From Hamiltosporidium tvaerminnensis (Eukaryota > Microsporidia > Dubosqiidae), in assembly GCA_022605425.2 (NCBI GenBank), contig CM061246.1:992001-1056000 (forward strand): a stretch of 64,000 nt of DNA, written 5' to 3'. Under the pieces are notes generated by a model, which ran no database searches, was not told where the DNA came from, and was given only the letters and a program-made list of their open reading frames with translations. How positions within the stretch are numbered: position 1 is the first letter of the stretch; each line of letters starts with the position of its first letter. The translations under genes were made by a program, and so were the position numbers. Positions 1 through 12,695 of this stretch are shown here, piece after piece.

Positions 1-2088
1 CAATGTGGAGCTGTCTTTTGCAAGGAGCTTAAGATCATCAACAAACAAGAGATGATTAGTAGAATGGGATTCTGCATCTGTTTGTACTGTCACTTTTGTG
101 TATTTTTCATTAAGCTTTCGGCTTAATGGATCCATACACAACACAAATAACAAAGGTGACAGACTATCTCCTTGCAGGATCCCTCTATCAATCTTCTTGC
201 TCATGATTTTTTCAGGCCCTACTGATATATCAATTTTCCATTTTGATATAATTACCTTAATAAATTTCAGGATCCAATCAGGTAAATTAAGGTTTTCAAT
301 GCATTGAGTTAAATAAGCATGATCTATTGAATCATAAGCTTTTTTAACATCAATCCATGTTGCCTTAAGATTGTTTCCGTACTCTTTATTTAAGGCAATA
401 TTCAGTAGAGCCTGCTCTTTCGCTCCCTGCACACCTCTTACCGCCCCTAGTTGGTTCTCTGCAAGCAACCCTCGCCTTTCCACTTCAAGTTGAACGACTT
501 TCGTTACACACTTTGTCGTTAACTTATAGAGGTTGGACATACAAGTGATTGGCCTGTAGTCAGAGCCTCTTCGTGGAATTCCTTTCGGTATCAAATACGT
601 AAGCCCGCAGTAAAACCAATCAGCTTGAGGTGTTCCTTCTAAACATATAACTTTCACAATATCATAAAGATATTTGTGAAGAGTTGTAAGTTTCTTAATG
701 AAAAAATTGTAAATACCATCAATTCCAGCAGCTTTCCAATTAGGGAGCCAATTAATGATATTCACAAATTCATCAAGTGAAGGAAACGTGGTCGGATGAT
801 TATCTGATACAAATGGAATCAAATAATCATCGTACGTGACTGTGTCATCATTTTTGTTCCACATTGTAGACCAAAAACTCACAATTTCATCACGGCTAAC
901 CACATGCTCGGATTCCACACGCTCAGATAACCCACGATAAAATCGACCTCGGAAAAGCTCAAACATACGATTCTCTTTTCGGAATTGCTTCCTACTTTCA
1001 TGCATCGTAATTTTTTTCTCGTAAACATTCAAAGACTCATTCTTCTTAACTAAAGCCTCAGAAAGATCAGTTACGCTGCTCAAGTTTAAATTAAACTCTC
1101 GCATGATTTTCTTAAGGCTCTTCGTTTCCGAAGTGGAGAGCTTTTCCTGCTTACGAGCCTTCTCGAGAAGATCTTTGGAAAGTACTAACTTAGAAATTTT
1201 ACTTTCTATGTTTTCCTTCCAAGCGGATCTAGGCTTTTCTTTGCGTGTTGCCTCGTCATAGCATACCTGCGCAGCTTGCATGATATACGCGGCTTCCGTA
1301 ATTGACTCAGGTACATGAGCTCCTGCATATTCACCGACTACTCGATTAATGAGATCCAGAACTTTACTATCAACCAATTCATTTGGATGTTTTCTAGTTC
1401 GGACCACTACTTTTCCAATTTCGTTCTCAGAGATTTCTTTGATTTTACTCAAGAATTTATCTCTCAGGTTTATGTACTCCGTGGTGTCGGTCAAGGTGCA
1501 TGTATCAGCGAGACAAGTGGCGATTCTACGTCGCTCTCCATTCTCTTCTGATTTTACATCCTTTCCCATCTCACTTTGTGCCAATTTTTTTAACACTTCG
1601 AGAGTTTCAGTGCAGCCGAATTTCTCATTATAGTACCTGTGAAGCTCTGTCCAGCCATTTCTTGGCATTCTTTCAAACCTTGTCTGTACTGCAAAAAAAA
1701 CAATTCGAGGCCATTCCTTCGGGTCGGCTGTTACGGAATCGAATATCGTCCGCAATGCCATTAGCCTGTTACCTTCCGGAATAGCTAGAGTACAGGGGCT
1801 TGTCATGTCGTACGATGGCTCGCACGCAGAGACTTCAACCGAAGAGGGAACTGGTGCATTAGGCGAAGGTAAGGTGTCAAGCCCACTATTTTGCATTTTA
1901 CTGCATGTTTGGCTTGGTGGTGGAGGTGTTATTGTTGTGTAGGAGGAGGAAGGTAGGGGAATCGCCGGTGGGTGTAGCTTACATTTTTGTATCTCACTAT
2001 CACTCTTTTTCACCTCATCAGCGTCGTTTGCAGCCTTTATTTTGGTATTATTCGATATTTCGCTGCTAACATTTTTCTTTCTACCCAT
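1..2088 (-). CDS. LINE-A: R2/CRE-type non-LTR retrotransposon ORF, 5' part (runs off the left edge)
   Basis: Target-primed reverse transcriptase of a restriction-endonuclease-type LINE; only the N-terminal ~695 residues are in the window. The frame starts at ATG 2086-2088 with MGRKKN and reads leftward. The RT core includes a motif-A stretch DVKKAYDS and the catalytic FVDD, whose two aspartate codons lie at 34-39, so the active site is intact here. I saw no stop in the parts compared with LINE-E, to which it is almost identical, including the Pro/Ser-rich N-terminus. The zinc knuckle and endonuclease lie beyond the window. Sequence just upstream of the ATG is unlike that of other copies. An old copy of the structured element (3372-4090) lies 1.3 kb upstream in the same orientation. 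Whether the full copy is intact cannot be judged. Confidence 0.9.
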   Translation of the reverse strand, partial: MGRKKNVSSEISNNTKIKAANDADEVKKSDSEIQKCKLHPPAIPLPSSSYTTITPPPPSQTCSKMQNSGLDTLPSPNAPVPSSVEVSACEPSYDMTSPCTLAIPEGNRLMALRTIFDSVTADPKEWPRIVFFAVQTRFERMPRNGWTELHRYYNEKFGCTETLEVLKKLAQSEMGKDVKSEENGERRRIATCLADTCTLTDTTEYINLRDKFLSKIKEISENEIGKVVVRTRKHPNELVDSKVLDLINRVVGEYAGAHVPESITEAAYIMQAAQVCYDEATRKEKPRSAWKENIESKISKLVLSKDLLEKARKQEKLSTSETKSLKKIMREFNLNLSSVTDLSEALVKKNESLNVYEKKITMHESRKQFRKENRMFELFRGRFYRGLSERVESEHVVSRDEIVSFWSTMWNKNDDTVTYDDYLIPFVSDNHPTTFPSLDEFVNIINWLPNWKAAGIDGIYNFFIKKLTTLHKYLYDIVKVICLEGTPQADWFYCGLTYLIPKGIPRRGSDYRPITCMSNLYKLTTKCVTKVVQLEVERRGLLAENQLGAVRGVQGAKEQALLNIALNKEYGNNLKATWIDVKKAYDSIDHAYLTQCIENLNLPDWILKFIKVIISKWKIDISVGPEKIMSKKIDRGILQGDSLSPLLFVLCMDPLSRKLNEKYTKVTVQTDAESHSTNHLLFVDDLKLLAKDSSTL

Positions 2089-3371
2089 ATTTTTTTTAAC
2101 ATTATTAATATAAATATAATATGAATTTATTATGCTAGTTGAAGATTAATAAGAATGAAATAAAAAAATATAGGCAAATATCAAAACTTCCTGCTATAGT
2201 TTATATACATATTATGAGATACTTTATAAAAGTGCATATGGATATTGCTTTTGCTGCATTGCACAGAATCGAGAAGATCAGCTTTGCTTATAATGGCATA
2301 TTTGTGCGATCTAAAAGCAGAATATATACTGAGTTTAATATGGTTTAATAAAATAACATTAGTAGTAATCTGAATATATATCTTCGAAAAAATTCTATCT
2401 ATAATACAATTTTTTCAACTGTAAATAAAAATTCAAGCTAAATTTTTTTGTATTTTAACGTTAATATACATAGTTTTCATAAAATTTAGTTTGAACAATG
2501 TGTTGTTAGGTCTAATTGCTGGTGTGAATGTATAATAATAAATTTAAAAGACTATTAAAAGACAATTAAAAAGATAATTAAAGTCGTAAAAACAGAATAT
2601 TAAAAACAACGAGCATACCAAAACCAGAAAATCCGGGGTTTTGATCTACATCAAAAGTATCGAATTTTTAACTCGGGCTATATAGACTTCTATAAAAATT
2701 CTCGAAGCCAAGAACTTATTAGAATTCATACCAATATATAAAAGTAATTGTACAATGCGTACTATTAATATTTTCGAATAAAATGTCGAAAGGATCGTAT
2801 CGAAGCTAGAAAAAATTTAAAAGTATCTTAACGATATTTGTAAAAATAAATATTTTAAAATAAAAAGAGAGAAATAAATACCTTAGCAGAAAAGTGTCGA
2901 TCCAAAAAAACGCTACATTTAAAACAAAAAAACACCAATATATTATTGTATTAGGCACACGATGTAGATTCCAGTGGGGCTTAAATTAAATATTTATACA
3001 GTTTCTATTACCACTTGGCCAACAGGCCATCAGTTAACACCTCCTTTTTTACCCTTAAACTATTGATTTTGAAGGTCACAGTAGCCGATAAAATCGAATA
3101 TTGATACCTTATTACCTCTTTAACTAGTAAAGCTCCTAAAACCTTATCTGGGTTAAGTAGTTTTAAATAGGACTTAATATCTTCCAATAACAACCCTTGT
3201 TTGACCTTGCGTACGAGTTTCATTGCTATCGCTGCTTATCCTGGTCACTTGGGTATTTTTAAGCATAAGCCGAGTTTAATCATCAAAAAATACCATATTT
3301 TTATTTAAATTGACACGTATTTAATTCATTTTTACCTTTAACTTGCAATTAATATTTTTCTTCTAAACTTA
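2089..3371. other. A+T-rich intergenic DNA
   Basis: Flank between LINE-A and SE4. Short open frames occur (for example 2139-2348 plus and 3008-3223 minus), but none has a recognisable domain, a CCC start signal or a second copy for comparison. I see no gene here. Confidence 0.6.
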
Positions 3372-4090
3372 ATTTAAAAATATCACATTTTTTAAACAAC
3401 AGGGGCAGGTGTTAGATTTTATTTCGAGCCATTAACGCATTTATAGGTTCAAAATAAACAACTGCTACCCTAACGCTCCATCAGTAACCCTGCTATACCT
3501 ACATCACAAAGTCTTTCATCTAAAAGGTGGGCAGAATCAGATTAATCGGCGAAGTAGTTGCCAGGAGTTCGTTAATGTTCGTTGCATGGAGTGTGGTTGT
3601 AAGGCGAAACCTACCCTGGGCTTCCTCTTGGGACTATGCAGCATTCTCACTTACTCTATACTTTCGAACCCAATAAAATTCTAGCTATGATATTTTTCGG
3701 CGACATACATCGGGTCCACCTCGACAATGCTTTGCCATACCAATAAGTAAAACCTGCCACTTAGCTCTCCTGGCTTTAAATGGTTATGTTTTGTATATCT
3801 CTCAGGCGCTTACCCTTCTTATTCGAGTGAACAAATCTAGATTTTTATGCTTTTACATGGCGATTACCTACAACTTCAGCCGCGGTCTTATCTAGTTACA
3901 TAAAAAACTACAAATTCTTTATAAAAAAAGTTTCGCTATTCCGTTAACCTCCTCCTCATACAAATCCGAGAAATACCAAAGATGTAGTGTGGTTTTATTC
4001 TCACTCAAAGTTTAAACAATGATCTTGAGCCGATTTCATATAATCATTGCCAAGCAGCTAGTTTTTTACTTAGTTATCCTCCCCCTAAAA
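3372..4090 (-). mobile_element. SE4: old diverged copy of the ~729-bp structured element
   Basis: Full-length but diverged copy, read on the minus strand from about 4090 to 3372. It keeps the blocks GAGCTAAGTGGCAGG-like, TTTATTGGGTTC, AGAATGCTGCATAGTC and CTCCATGCAACG in the same order as SE1-SE3. The small open frame of SE1/SE3 is lost: its ATG is followed almost at once by a stop. The terminal hairpin nevertheless survives with compensatory changes (TTTAG/CTAAG in place of TGTGG/CCACA around a conserved GGAGGATAA loop). It is the best evidence that structure, not a protein, is conserved. Confidence 0.8.
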
Positions 4091-4689
4091 CTTTGCAATT
4101 AAGATTATTATCTTATGTTAAATCAATTAAAACAATATTCGTCTTCCTATTTTCCAATGCAAAATGAAATACCTTAGTTTCTTGGCTATAAATTTTTTGT
4201 TAGTTGCTTTTCAATTGCGATACATAAACTTTTTGCGTTTCATTTTGTGCTTAAATATTTATATGTTAGGCTTATTGTATTCATATTTTATTTTTTAATC
4301 TCTTTAATCTGAAGAAATAGGAATTCCACCGAAAAATAAAGATGGATGGTTAATGCATAATGATAAAAGAGTAATCTCGAAAAGTACTTCGTTATTAAGT
4401 CAAGTGACAAGTTAATATGCTTTGTTTGCAATGAAACCATATCAATTTTAAAGAATAAATTATAAAATGTCATCATGAAACTATACTCCTCATAATTTCT
4501 TCAGAACATATTGGAAGTTATCAAGTAAAAAAATATGACACTAAAAACGGAGATACAGACCTCAAGAATTGTTGGTAGTAAAACAAATGCTAGCAAACAA
4601 AAAACTATCTGAAATAGATTTTACAAGCTTGTCTATCAGTAAAACGATGTAAACATTTTATTGGCGTTAAATTAATTTAAATTGGTATA
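4091..4689. other. Intergenic DNA without a clear gene
   Basis: A+T-rich. The last part may hold the unrecognisable N-terminal end of the hAT relic that follows (a KLSEIDFTSLSISKT-like frame near 4595-4640). Nothing else is seen. Confidence 0.4.
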
Positions 4690-5540
4690 CTTGCAGCAGG
4701 TTTAGAAATATCTAGAAAAGTTATTGCATTTAAAAACATCGGCAGGTCTGTCAATACTTTTGCGATTAGAGTAGATAAATTTGCAGAAAACCAATTACAT
4801 AATCGTCTGACAAATAACAGTCACTCAGAATGGCTTCATTTGACTCTGCATGAACAATCGATGTTTGGGCTAATGCACAATTTTTGCTTTTTATTCCAGA
4901 GATTAATCTAGATTTTGAAGTATATGAAGGGCTTTTAGACGTTCTAAGTATTCATAGATAACCACTTGACAAGATATTTTCTCAGAAGTCAAAATCTGTT
5001 TGTAAAATCAATCTTCGATGGAATATCTTGAAGTGTATTTCAACTGATGCGAGAAAAATAAGCGTGGAAAAAATAAAAGTGGCGTTGCTATCGTATTAAA
5101 GCCTTGGAAAATGATGATGGTTTAGAAAATTTAAAATTCATCCCGTTATTTCTCAACAGTTGTTGTTTAGAAAATGCTTGGGTATGTCAGAAGGGGGGAA
5201 ACTAACCATGGCTAATGTTAACTATATCAAATCCCATTCATTCAATCATCGTAAATTATATATATTTATTGAATAAATTAAAGAAAATGATTTTTCTTTT
5301 TATATTGCTGTAATCTGGCTCAGCCGCGGAAAACTTTTGAAGCAGTCTTTTAAAAATAGAAAAAATAGCGAAAATTTTTTACAATGAAAAGAGATATTCC
5401 GTCGGTGAGTACAAAGTAATGAGAGTTTAAGAATTAGTGCATTTAATATATATTTAAACAAAAATATGAATGATCTCAATGTGAAGTTATGTGGAAAAAT
5501 TATATACTGCCTGAATTATACATACATATTAAATCATTTC
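4690..5540 (+). pseudogene. hAT transposase relic (GTF2IRD2/ZBED-like group)
   Basis: Decayed hAT-superfamily transposase, the cut-and-paste enzyme related to the GTF2IRD2/EPM2AIP1-type proteins of animals. Fragments lie in order but in shifting frames: VIAFKNIGRSVNTF near 4710, NLDFEVYEGLLDVLSIH near 4910-4960, LKCISTDARKN-like near 5030, HPVISQQLLFRKCLGMS near 5140-5195, NYIKSHSFNHRKL near 5220-5260, WLSRGKLLKQSF near 5315-5350 and MNDLNVKLCGK near 5467-5500. These match the family's order around the catalytic domain. Many stops and frameshifts mean no product. The element's ends were not found. Close relatives are common in arthropods, so transfer from a host is plausible but inferred. Confidence 0.75.
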
Positions 5541-6226
5541 ATCTCTTTTTTACTCTTGTAAATACATTTTAAAAATATAATGAACCAAATATACACCATT
5601 TTCAATAGATTTACAATAAAAATTTAGATAATTTGAAGATATATTTTAAATTATTTTTTTTTAACTTCATATAAGCAGAAAACGATATTAAAATTTTGAA
5701 AAATCTTGTTATCGCTGATGTCAAAATCCCTACCCCAGGCATCGATTTGAAATATAATGTATGCAATGCGGAAATTTTTCGAAAGAAAAAGCTTCTAATT
5801 CAGATTTCTATACTTTTATAAGAGTCTTAAGGCTAAAAAATTTAATAAACTTTATAATTTCTCAAGAGTTTATCCATTTTCGACATTACCTATATGTTTG
5901 AATGAATATTCTCTAAAATAAAATACAGAAAATATTTAAAGCTCTTCATTTACAGAATAGCAATCGAAATCATTATCAATTTTTTTTACCAATTAATTTA
6001 ATCTACAATACTCATAAATTATTAGTAATAATATCATCACATTTACCTAATTATAATTAATGTTAAACCATTTTCGTTATTTAAATTCGTTTTTAAAAAA
6101 AAAAATAATGAAAATATACAATCGATTTAATTGGATGTTTCAAATAAAATAATTTTTCTCAATATTTTAATTCATAATAAAAATTATCAATGGTTATAAT
6201 TTGATTTGTATAATTTATTTATTTTT
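5541..6226. other. A+T-rich intergenic DNA
   Basis: No gene recognised. May include the lost C-terminal part and the 3' end of the hAT element, but I could not trace it. Confidence 0.4.
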
Positions 6227-6312
6227 TTGGGGAGGGGGGATAGTATAACCACATCAAAAATCATCTGCTTGGCAATGAGTGTTTCTACTTTGTGTGAAAA
6301 ACATTGCTACCA
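6227..6312 (+). repeat. SE5: 5' fragment of the structured element
   Basis: About 85 bp matching the first part of the element: a G-rich start, then ATAACCACATC, CTGCTTGGCAATGAGTGT and a TGTGTGAAA stretch, then similarity fades. It keeps the 5' end and lacks the rest, so it is not a 5'-truncated LINE-type insertion; either it decayed or the rest was deleted. Confidence 0.65.
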
Positions 6313-8644
6313 TTTTAGTGCAATATAACCTCACTGAATCCATAAGCTAATCCACTATAATCACTGAGTTACAAATGATTGAAAAAACAAACTTGATGAA
6401 CTTTTATTTGTTTATCCTCGACACCGAAAAGGAAAAGAGAAATGGAATACGTAAGTAAGTAAAAATTCATTTGTGTTCTTTTGTTTTATTTTCGTATTAA
6501 AAGACACTTGCCTATAAAAAAGATTACAGGCAGGCCAGATGCAAGTAGTGTCGGGGCAGCTGTTGCGGGACGTAGTTCGAAGATATATGGTTTAAAAAAA
6601 TTGTCTAAAAGTGCAATATTTTTGCATAAACATAATAACATGTAGTTCCAGAGGTTTTAATTCATATGCTACAACTATGAGCTCTAAAAATAATATGACC
6701 TTTTTTTAGGAACGTGTTAAGGTAGTTAAAGCTAAAATATCAGCTTACTCGAGATAATATATAGAAAAAAAAATTAACCTGTATATATGATATTCTAGTG
6801 TGATATTTGAGATAAAAAATAAACACTGAATTAAGGATCACGGTTTTTGTTTACTTCAAGTTGAAATGAAAGCAAACCTATTAAATCGAATGCATTAAGC
6901 CTATTAACTTTTACATTAATTAATGAAATAAAAAAAACTATATTTTTAATTTTCCGGAAAGAAAAGTACTACTATAATTAAAAATTTTAAGCTTCCACAA
7001 ATCCAAACAGAATAAAGCATAAATCCTATCATAAGTTTTCTAAAATAGCATTAAATTTTATTTTGATCTAAAAGGATTGTAAATTTTTAAAAAACGCCAA
7101 AAATAATTGAAACGCTTGCTATACCACTGTATAAAAACCCAAATATGTTATGCCATGATAAAATCGTAATAAGTCTCATAAAGGAATAAATATAAAGCAA
7201 AAAACAACGGAATTATATCACTCTGTAAGAGTATGTATAAAAAGTGGGGGTTATATAGCTCTTTTGAACAATTTTAAAGAATGAACTATAAAATATATAT
7301 AGGGTGTAGAACTTCTGTAAACAGTATTTTAAAATTTTGAAACAAAAAAATTAACGACTGGAACATATTACTTAGATCATTGATACTGATGGTCTAGTTC
7401 GTTTAACTCTATGCTTGACAGTTTAAATTTACTTTAATATCAGATTGGTTATAAATAATCTAAAACGGTTTTAATGGTGTAAAAAAACCAAAAACTTTAT
7501 TTGTCAGAATAATATATTTTAAAAAAAACACTTTTTGTAAATCACAGTCATTTGATGAATTTAAAATTTATGACACTATCAAATATCATGAATACATCAA
7601 CTTTTAAAAGATTTTTGAGGTTACATATAGTTAGACCAGATATCGGACTTCAGATTGAAACCGAGATTATAAAATTGTATAATAAAGGTAAATTATCATA
7701 CCCTGTAGATGATTTACAACTTCAGTCTGTAATCGAAATGATTGATGAAAAAAATAGATGATATGGGGAAAACGATTTCATAGATATATGGGTTTTCATA
7801 GATTTAAAAAAGAAAGCATAAATGCGGAAAAAAATAAGTGGTCAGATTAGTTCAAATTAAAAAAATAAGACTATTTTTTGGTGTTCATTAATATTTTCAG
7901 TTAATAAAAATATATTTAATAAATTAAAATTAAAGCCAGTAAATAGTTTTTTTTACCGTCTATCTATAAAAGGTCAGAAAAAAAAAACATCTCGTTAAAC
8001 TAAAATGTACAAAAGTATTAAACAATTTAAGAAATTGAAAAAATGAAAATTTAGAAGAGGAAAAAACGAAAAAATTAAGGAACAGAATCAAACATTAGGT
8101 GTTAAAAAAATCATCTTTCGAAAAATATCAATCATTAAAGATGATTTTGGGGTGATATTATTTCACTAATTAAAATTTTCTTAAATATTTTATTTATTCT
8201 CTATTATTGCGGTAAGAATCTATGAAATTTTGCAATAATAACTCATATTTCGTCGTATATCCAAATGTTAAGTTTAATTTTTTCATAAAATGTTTTTACA
8301 TTTTGATTTTATATTTTTTTGGAAACAGAGCCTTATTTAATCTATATTATATTGAATTTACAAACCTTTTCTATATGATTTAATATATTTATGCAGGATT
8401 TCTGCTATGTATTATTTCTCTTTTGACAGCTTTCATAAATAAATACGGAACAAATTTAGGTATAAATTTATTTAGAAAATAATAAATTTAAATCTTACGC
8501 GCGAACCAATGCTTCCAATAACACAGTCAAAAAATCATTTTTTGAAGAAATTGATTTTTTAGAATTAGTGAAAAGCCATAAAATTTATTAAATATAGATT
8601 ACTTAAAGCTTCTAAAGTTTAAAAAAAATGAATTCTACGCATAA
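6313..8644. other. Gene-poor A+T-rich DNA
   Basis: No convincing gene. A short G+C-rich patch lies at about 6528-6588. A 69-codon plus-strand frame at 7552-7761 encodes a protein-like end (RPDIGLQIETEIIKLYNKG), but it has no recognised domain and its flanks are not open; it may be a remnant. Confidence 0.5.
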
Positions 8645-8977
8645 ATGGAAGAAAAAAACAAAGAGTTGGCTTCGAAAAATGTACTTTTAAAAGAAGAAAT
8701 AAAGAAGTTATCGGATCTACATACCGAATTATTAAAGAACAACATTAAGAACAACTATTTTTGTAATAGAACGCATATGAAAATGATAGCAATTCTAGAT
8801 GAAAATATAAAAGCCATAGAAAATATTTTAAAAGATACAGTAGATTTTAAAACAAAATTAGAAGAAAATACTAATTTAAAGAATGATGATAGAATATTAA
8901 AAGAAAAAAATAAATTAATAACGAATGAAGATAAAAAACCTCGTAAGAAACGCAATATTGTTACCTTTAAACGATAA
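8645..8977 (+). CDS. Small charged coiled-coil protein, unknown function
   Basis: 110 codons beginning MEEKNKELASK. Residues 1-85 are Leu/Lys/Glu/Asn-rich with heptad-like spacing (VLLKEEIKKLSDLHTELL), so a coiled coil is likely. The C-terminus is strongly basic (KKPRKKRNIVTFKR) and could bind nucleic acid or be a nuclear signal. There is no signal peptide or membrane segment. No CCC motif precedes the ATG, and the neighbourhood is otherwise decayed, so this may be a remnant rather than an active gene. I do not recognise the family. Confidence 0.4.
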   Translation: MEEKNKELASKNVLLKEEIKKLSDLHTELLKNNIKNNYFCNRTHMKMIAILDENIKAIENILKDTVDFKTKLEENTNLKNDDRILKEKNKLITNEDKKPRKKRNIVTFKR

Positions 8978-11900
8978 AATAATATATTTAATTTTTTTAT
9001 TTTTATTTTTTTTTTAGAATAACAAATAATCAAATCTTGGGATTGTTGAGTTTACTTCCAAAATATTTTTCAAATTACAAATAAAAACCTTTAGGCAAAA
9101 AAATTGCTAAAAGTATTTATATGGTAGTAAAACCGACATTATTTACTTAGGAATGTGAAAAACCTAATTTTCACATTTCTTTAATTTGACCTAAGTTCTA
9201 AATACACGTTTTTTAACAAATAAAATAACTATGAAATCCGTCTATGTGTTTCAATTTCATTTTTCTCGCCATACCACCAAACTTTTATAGGAAATTTTGG
9301 GTTAAATACTCAAAAATATCAAAAGAATTCAGAAAAAAAACAATTTCAGATCAAAACTAATCATTTATATTTGGTTTGATGCATTTATTTGTAGAATCGG
9401 ACTAAAAACAATCCTCAAATGTTTTAGCAACGCATATATGGTTCCGAAAAGTACTTTAAATAAACCGAAAAATAAATTTTGTAGTTATATAGAAAATTTT
9501 CAAGCGGTTTTTCTTAATCTCTAAAAGAAATAATAAATGATATATAGAATAGAAAACCAAGCAAAGAAGAATAAACTAGAATTTATTGCAAAAATTGTAT
9601 ACTGCCAATATTCTATGCGCAAGACCAAACCATAAATCAATCGGAAAGACAATCCCGAGGAAAATTATCACTGGAAAGGTCATTCAATACGTATGAACAG
9701 CGATTGTAAAGTTATAAGTCTATTTAATTCACGAATATCATTACTTTGTATATTATAAATAGAGAATATTTAGATTTAAATGGTATCTGAGAATACAAGG
9801 AACCTTGTGTATCTCAAAATACAAGCTAAGTTTCAATAAAAACACATGAAAATAAATCTATATTTATTCAAAGGAAATAATAGGAAGTAATCTTTTGTTC
9901 TAATTATGTAAAGAATAAGTATAAATGCATTTAAATAAAATAAATAGTTCCCCAAGGACTCAGAGTTGAAAAACAATCTGCTTCGGTTTAATTTAGGCCG
10001 AAAGGTATAAATTTAATCGGCCAGGACTTAATTTCAAAGAAATATTTTGTTAAATAAACTATTATAACGTTTTAAATTTGTCATATTAAAAATTAATTAA
10101 AAAACTGAACCCTAATTACAGCTATTACAGATAAATATACAAGCCATATAAGTTTTAATATTAGCAAATATAAATCTTGATTGCCAGGGAACATCCAAGT
10201 TAGTGTATAAAACATCATTTTAACGGATGTATAAATAATATTTGATAAAAATCAAATTATAGTTTCTATTACTATTCAAGGGCATAACTATGACTTTTGG
10301 ATTTATATTTGAAAAAAGCCCGAGAAATGACAGTTGTGATTTAATTGTCAAAACTTTTATAGTTTAAAAAAACTTCAAGAAAACTGCATATTTCACACTC
10401 GAGAATAGTAATATGGTTAGGTGCTTTTATCGGCAGTTTACTTTTCGATTCGGAAATAAAAGAAGATTAGTTTCAGATAAAAAAATATTGATATCTTAGA
10501 CTTAAATATTTTTACTCATAAGTAGAATACAAAAGCTTTTGATATAAATCAATACAAAGATCGGTTTAAAAATATATCCAAAAGATATGAGACTTTCAAC
10601 GACAAAAAAAGTGAGAAATTTATTTTTAATCAGAGAATATGATACATTATATGAAATATAAATATTTTACGAAAGCTGCATAATCTTTAATTTTTAATGT
10701 TTATTTTGAAATAAACTAAACATAAGAGCGATATCCTCTTATTATATGTATATCTCAATAAAAAAAACTACATTAGAAAGAAAAACAGCTTAAGTACTTG
10801 GCACATTCCTAATACCACAAATTCTAAGGAATTATTTTACAAAAAAATGTTTTTAAAAAAATCTATGTAAATTTTATTTATCAGATTAAAACTGTGAAAA
10901 AATATAATAAAAGAGAATAAAGGCAAAAAAATACTTCATTTTTAATGAAGGCTTAATTTATTAAACATTACTAACTCTTTCGAAACCATATAGATTTTAA
11001 CGTAAATGAAATGAATAAACAAAATATTTATTTGAAAAAATTTGTCATTTAAATGAGATGTCAATTAAAGATGCTTCTTTTGGCGAAAAATATTTATAGT
11101 ATATGAAGGCTCGGGTTTACAGCCATTTGACAAAACTCAGACGAAATTAGATAGATTTAAACAAAAATTTGTCAGAAAGACCAACAAGAGGCTTAATATC
11201 CTTAAACAATTCCGTAAACGGAATTAATGTAAAAATATAGAAGCTGTTATTTTCGGATGATTAAGTATTAAATAAAATAATTCGACAAAAAATAGTATAG
11301 TTTGGATTAATGGGATACAGCAATAATATTCTATAACAATATATACTTTATTTATGGTACAGGATATATTGATTTATTAGATAAAATTTTTCAGATGACT
11401 TACACAGTCTTAATAGCGAAAAATGTGTAGGTATTTTAAATTCATGGCAAAAAAAGTCTTGAGATTTTAAAATAAAAAAACCAAGTTTTTGTTAGATCAA
11501 AATTCTAGATCAAATATGTAATAAAATATTATTACAGTAAAAATCAAGTGAAAATAAAAAAACCGAAAAATATCGATCTTATTTCATCATTACAAAAGAA
11601 ATTCAGAATTACATTTCAATTTTTTAACAATTACAACAAAAGAGATTTTATATCTTCTATACTCTTTCGAATTATAAAAAAAATAAATATCGCCACTACA
11701 TATACAATTTTTCGATTATATTCTTAAAAAAAATGTATTCATTTATACAAATTTTAATACAAATAAGTAGAAATTCCGAGAAATCTGCTTTCACTTGATA
11801 AATCAAAATAAAGACATGCTTCTGAGAGCTATACTAAAAAACTGGTATTTTTTTCCAATAGCTCTCCATCTTTTAGATAAGTACAAATTCAATTTCTCAC

Positions 11901-12695
11901 AACAAGGTAAGTTGTTTTTTCAGAATTCATTCTAATACAATATCAGAAAAAACATAGATACTTAATATAACGGATATCAAACTTAGGAATTTCAAACTAA
12001 ATAATGAAATTATAGACAATAAATACAATATTATTAAAAAAATTGGAATACAGATTACTTATCGAGGCTCTCCTTGAAATATTTAAATCGATAAACTTAA
12101 AAAGTAAAACTTCTAGTGAATAAATACTCTTTCATCCGAAAAAATAGTGTCTGATAGTCATTTAGCGTTCAAACAGAATGGTATAATCTTAATTAAAAAT
12201 GTATCATATAATATTACAAGGGTTCTTTATGAATCTAGATATATTTACTAAATTTCTAAAAATAGAAAAGTCTTTTTTTAGCAACGATAAGAGAATTACA
12301 CTCCTAAATATGCTAATTTGTATTTAAAAAAACAAGCTAGGACTTCAATTCGAAAATAAATGCAACGAAAATATTATATCGTTTGTACATGCAAGAGTAG
12401 AAAAGATTATGTTGTAAATCAAACCAAAAAACACCGATGCCTTTTGATGAGAGCAGAATGATCAAAAAAAAGTTTTTCGGTTTTTAAAAAAATATCAAGC
12501 ATAAATAATTGAATGAAATGGATTCAAACGGGTGATTATTAAACAAAAAAATAATCGATTATTAATTTATTGTCTCATAAAAATAAATGTTTTATAAAGA
12601 TAGATGTATTATTAGATATGAATTCATAGAAACATTTTTTCAATATATGTAAGCCACTAATTAAGTAAACAGAAAATCGAAAAAATAAAATAAAT
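8978..12695. other. Long stretch with no recognised gene
   Basis: About 3.7 kb of very A+T-rich DNA with stops in all frames at short intervals. I found no domain, repeat copy or RNA gene in it. Confidence 0.55.

Noticed and set aside
1315-1784. Plus-strand open frames inside LINE-A, and similar antisense frames in LINE-D, LINE-E and LINE-F
   Set aside because: They are shadows of the conserved retrotransposon frame on the other strand and recur wherever that frame recurs.
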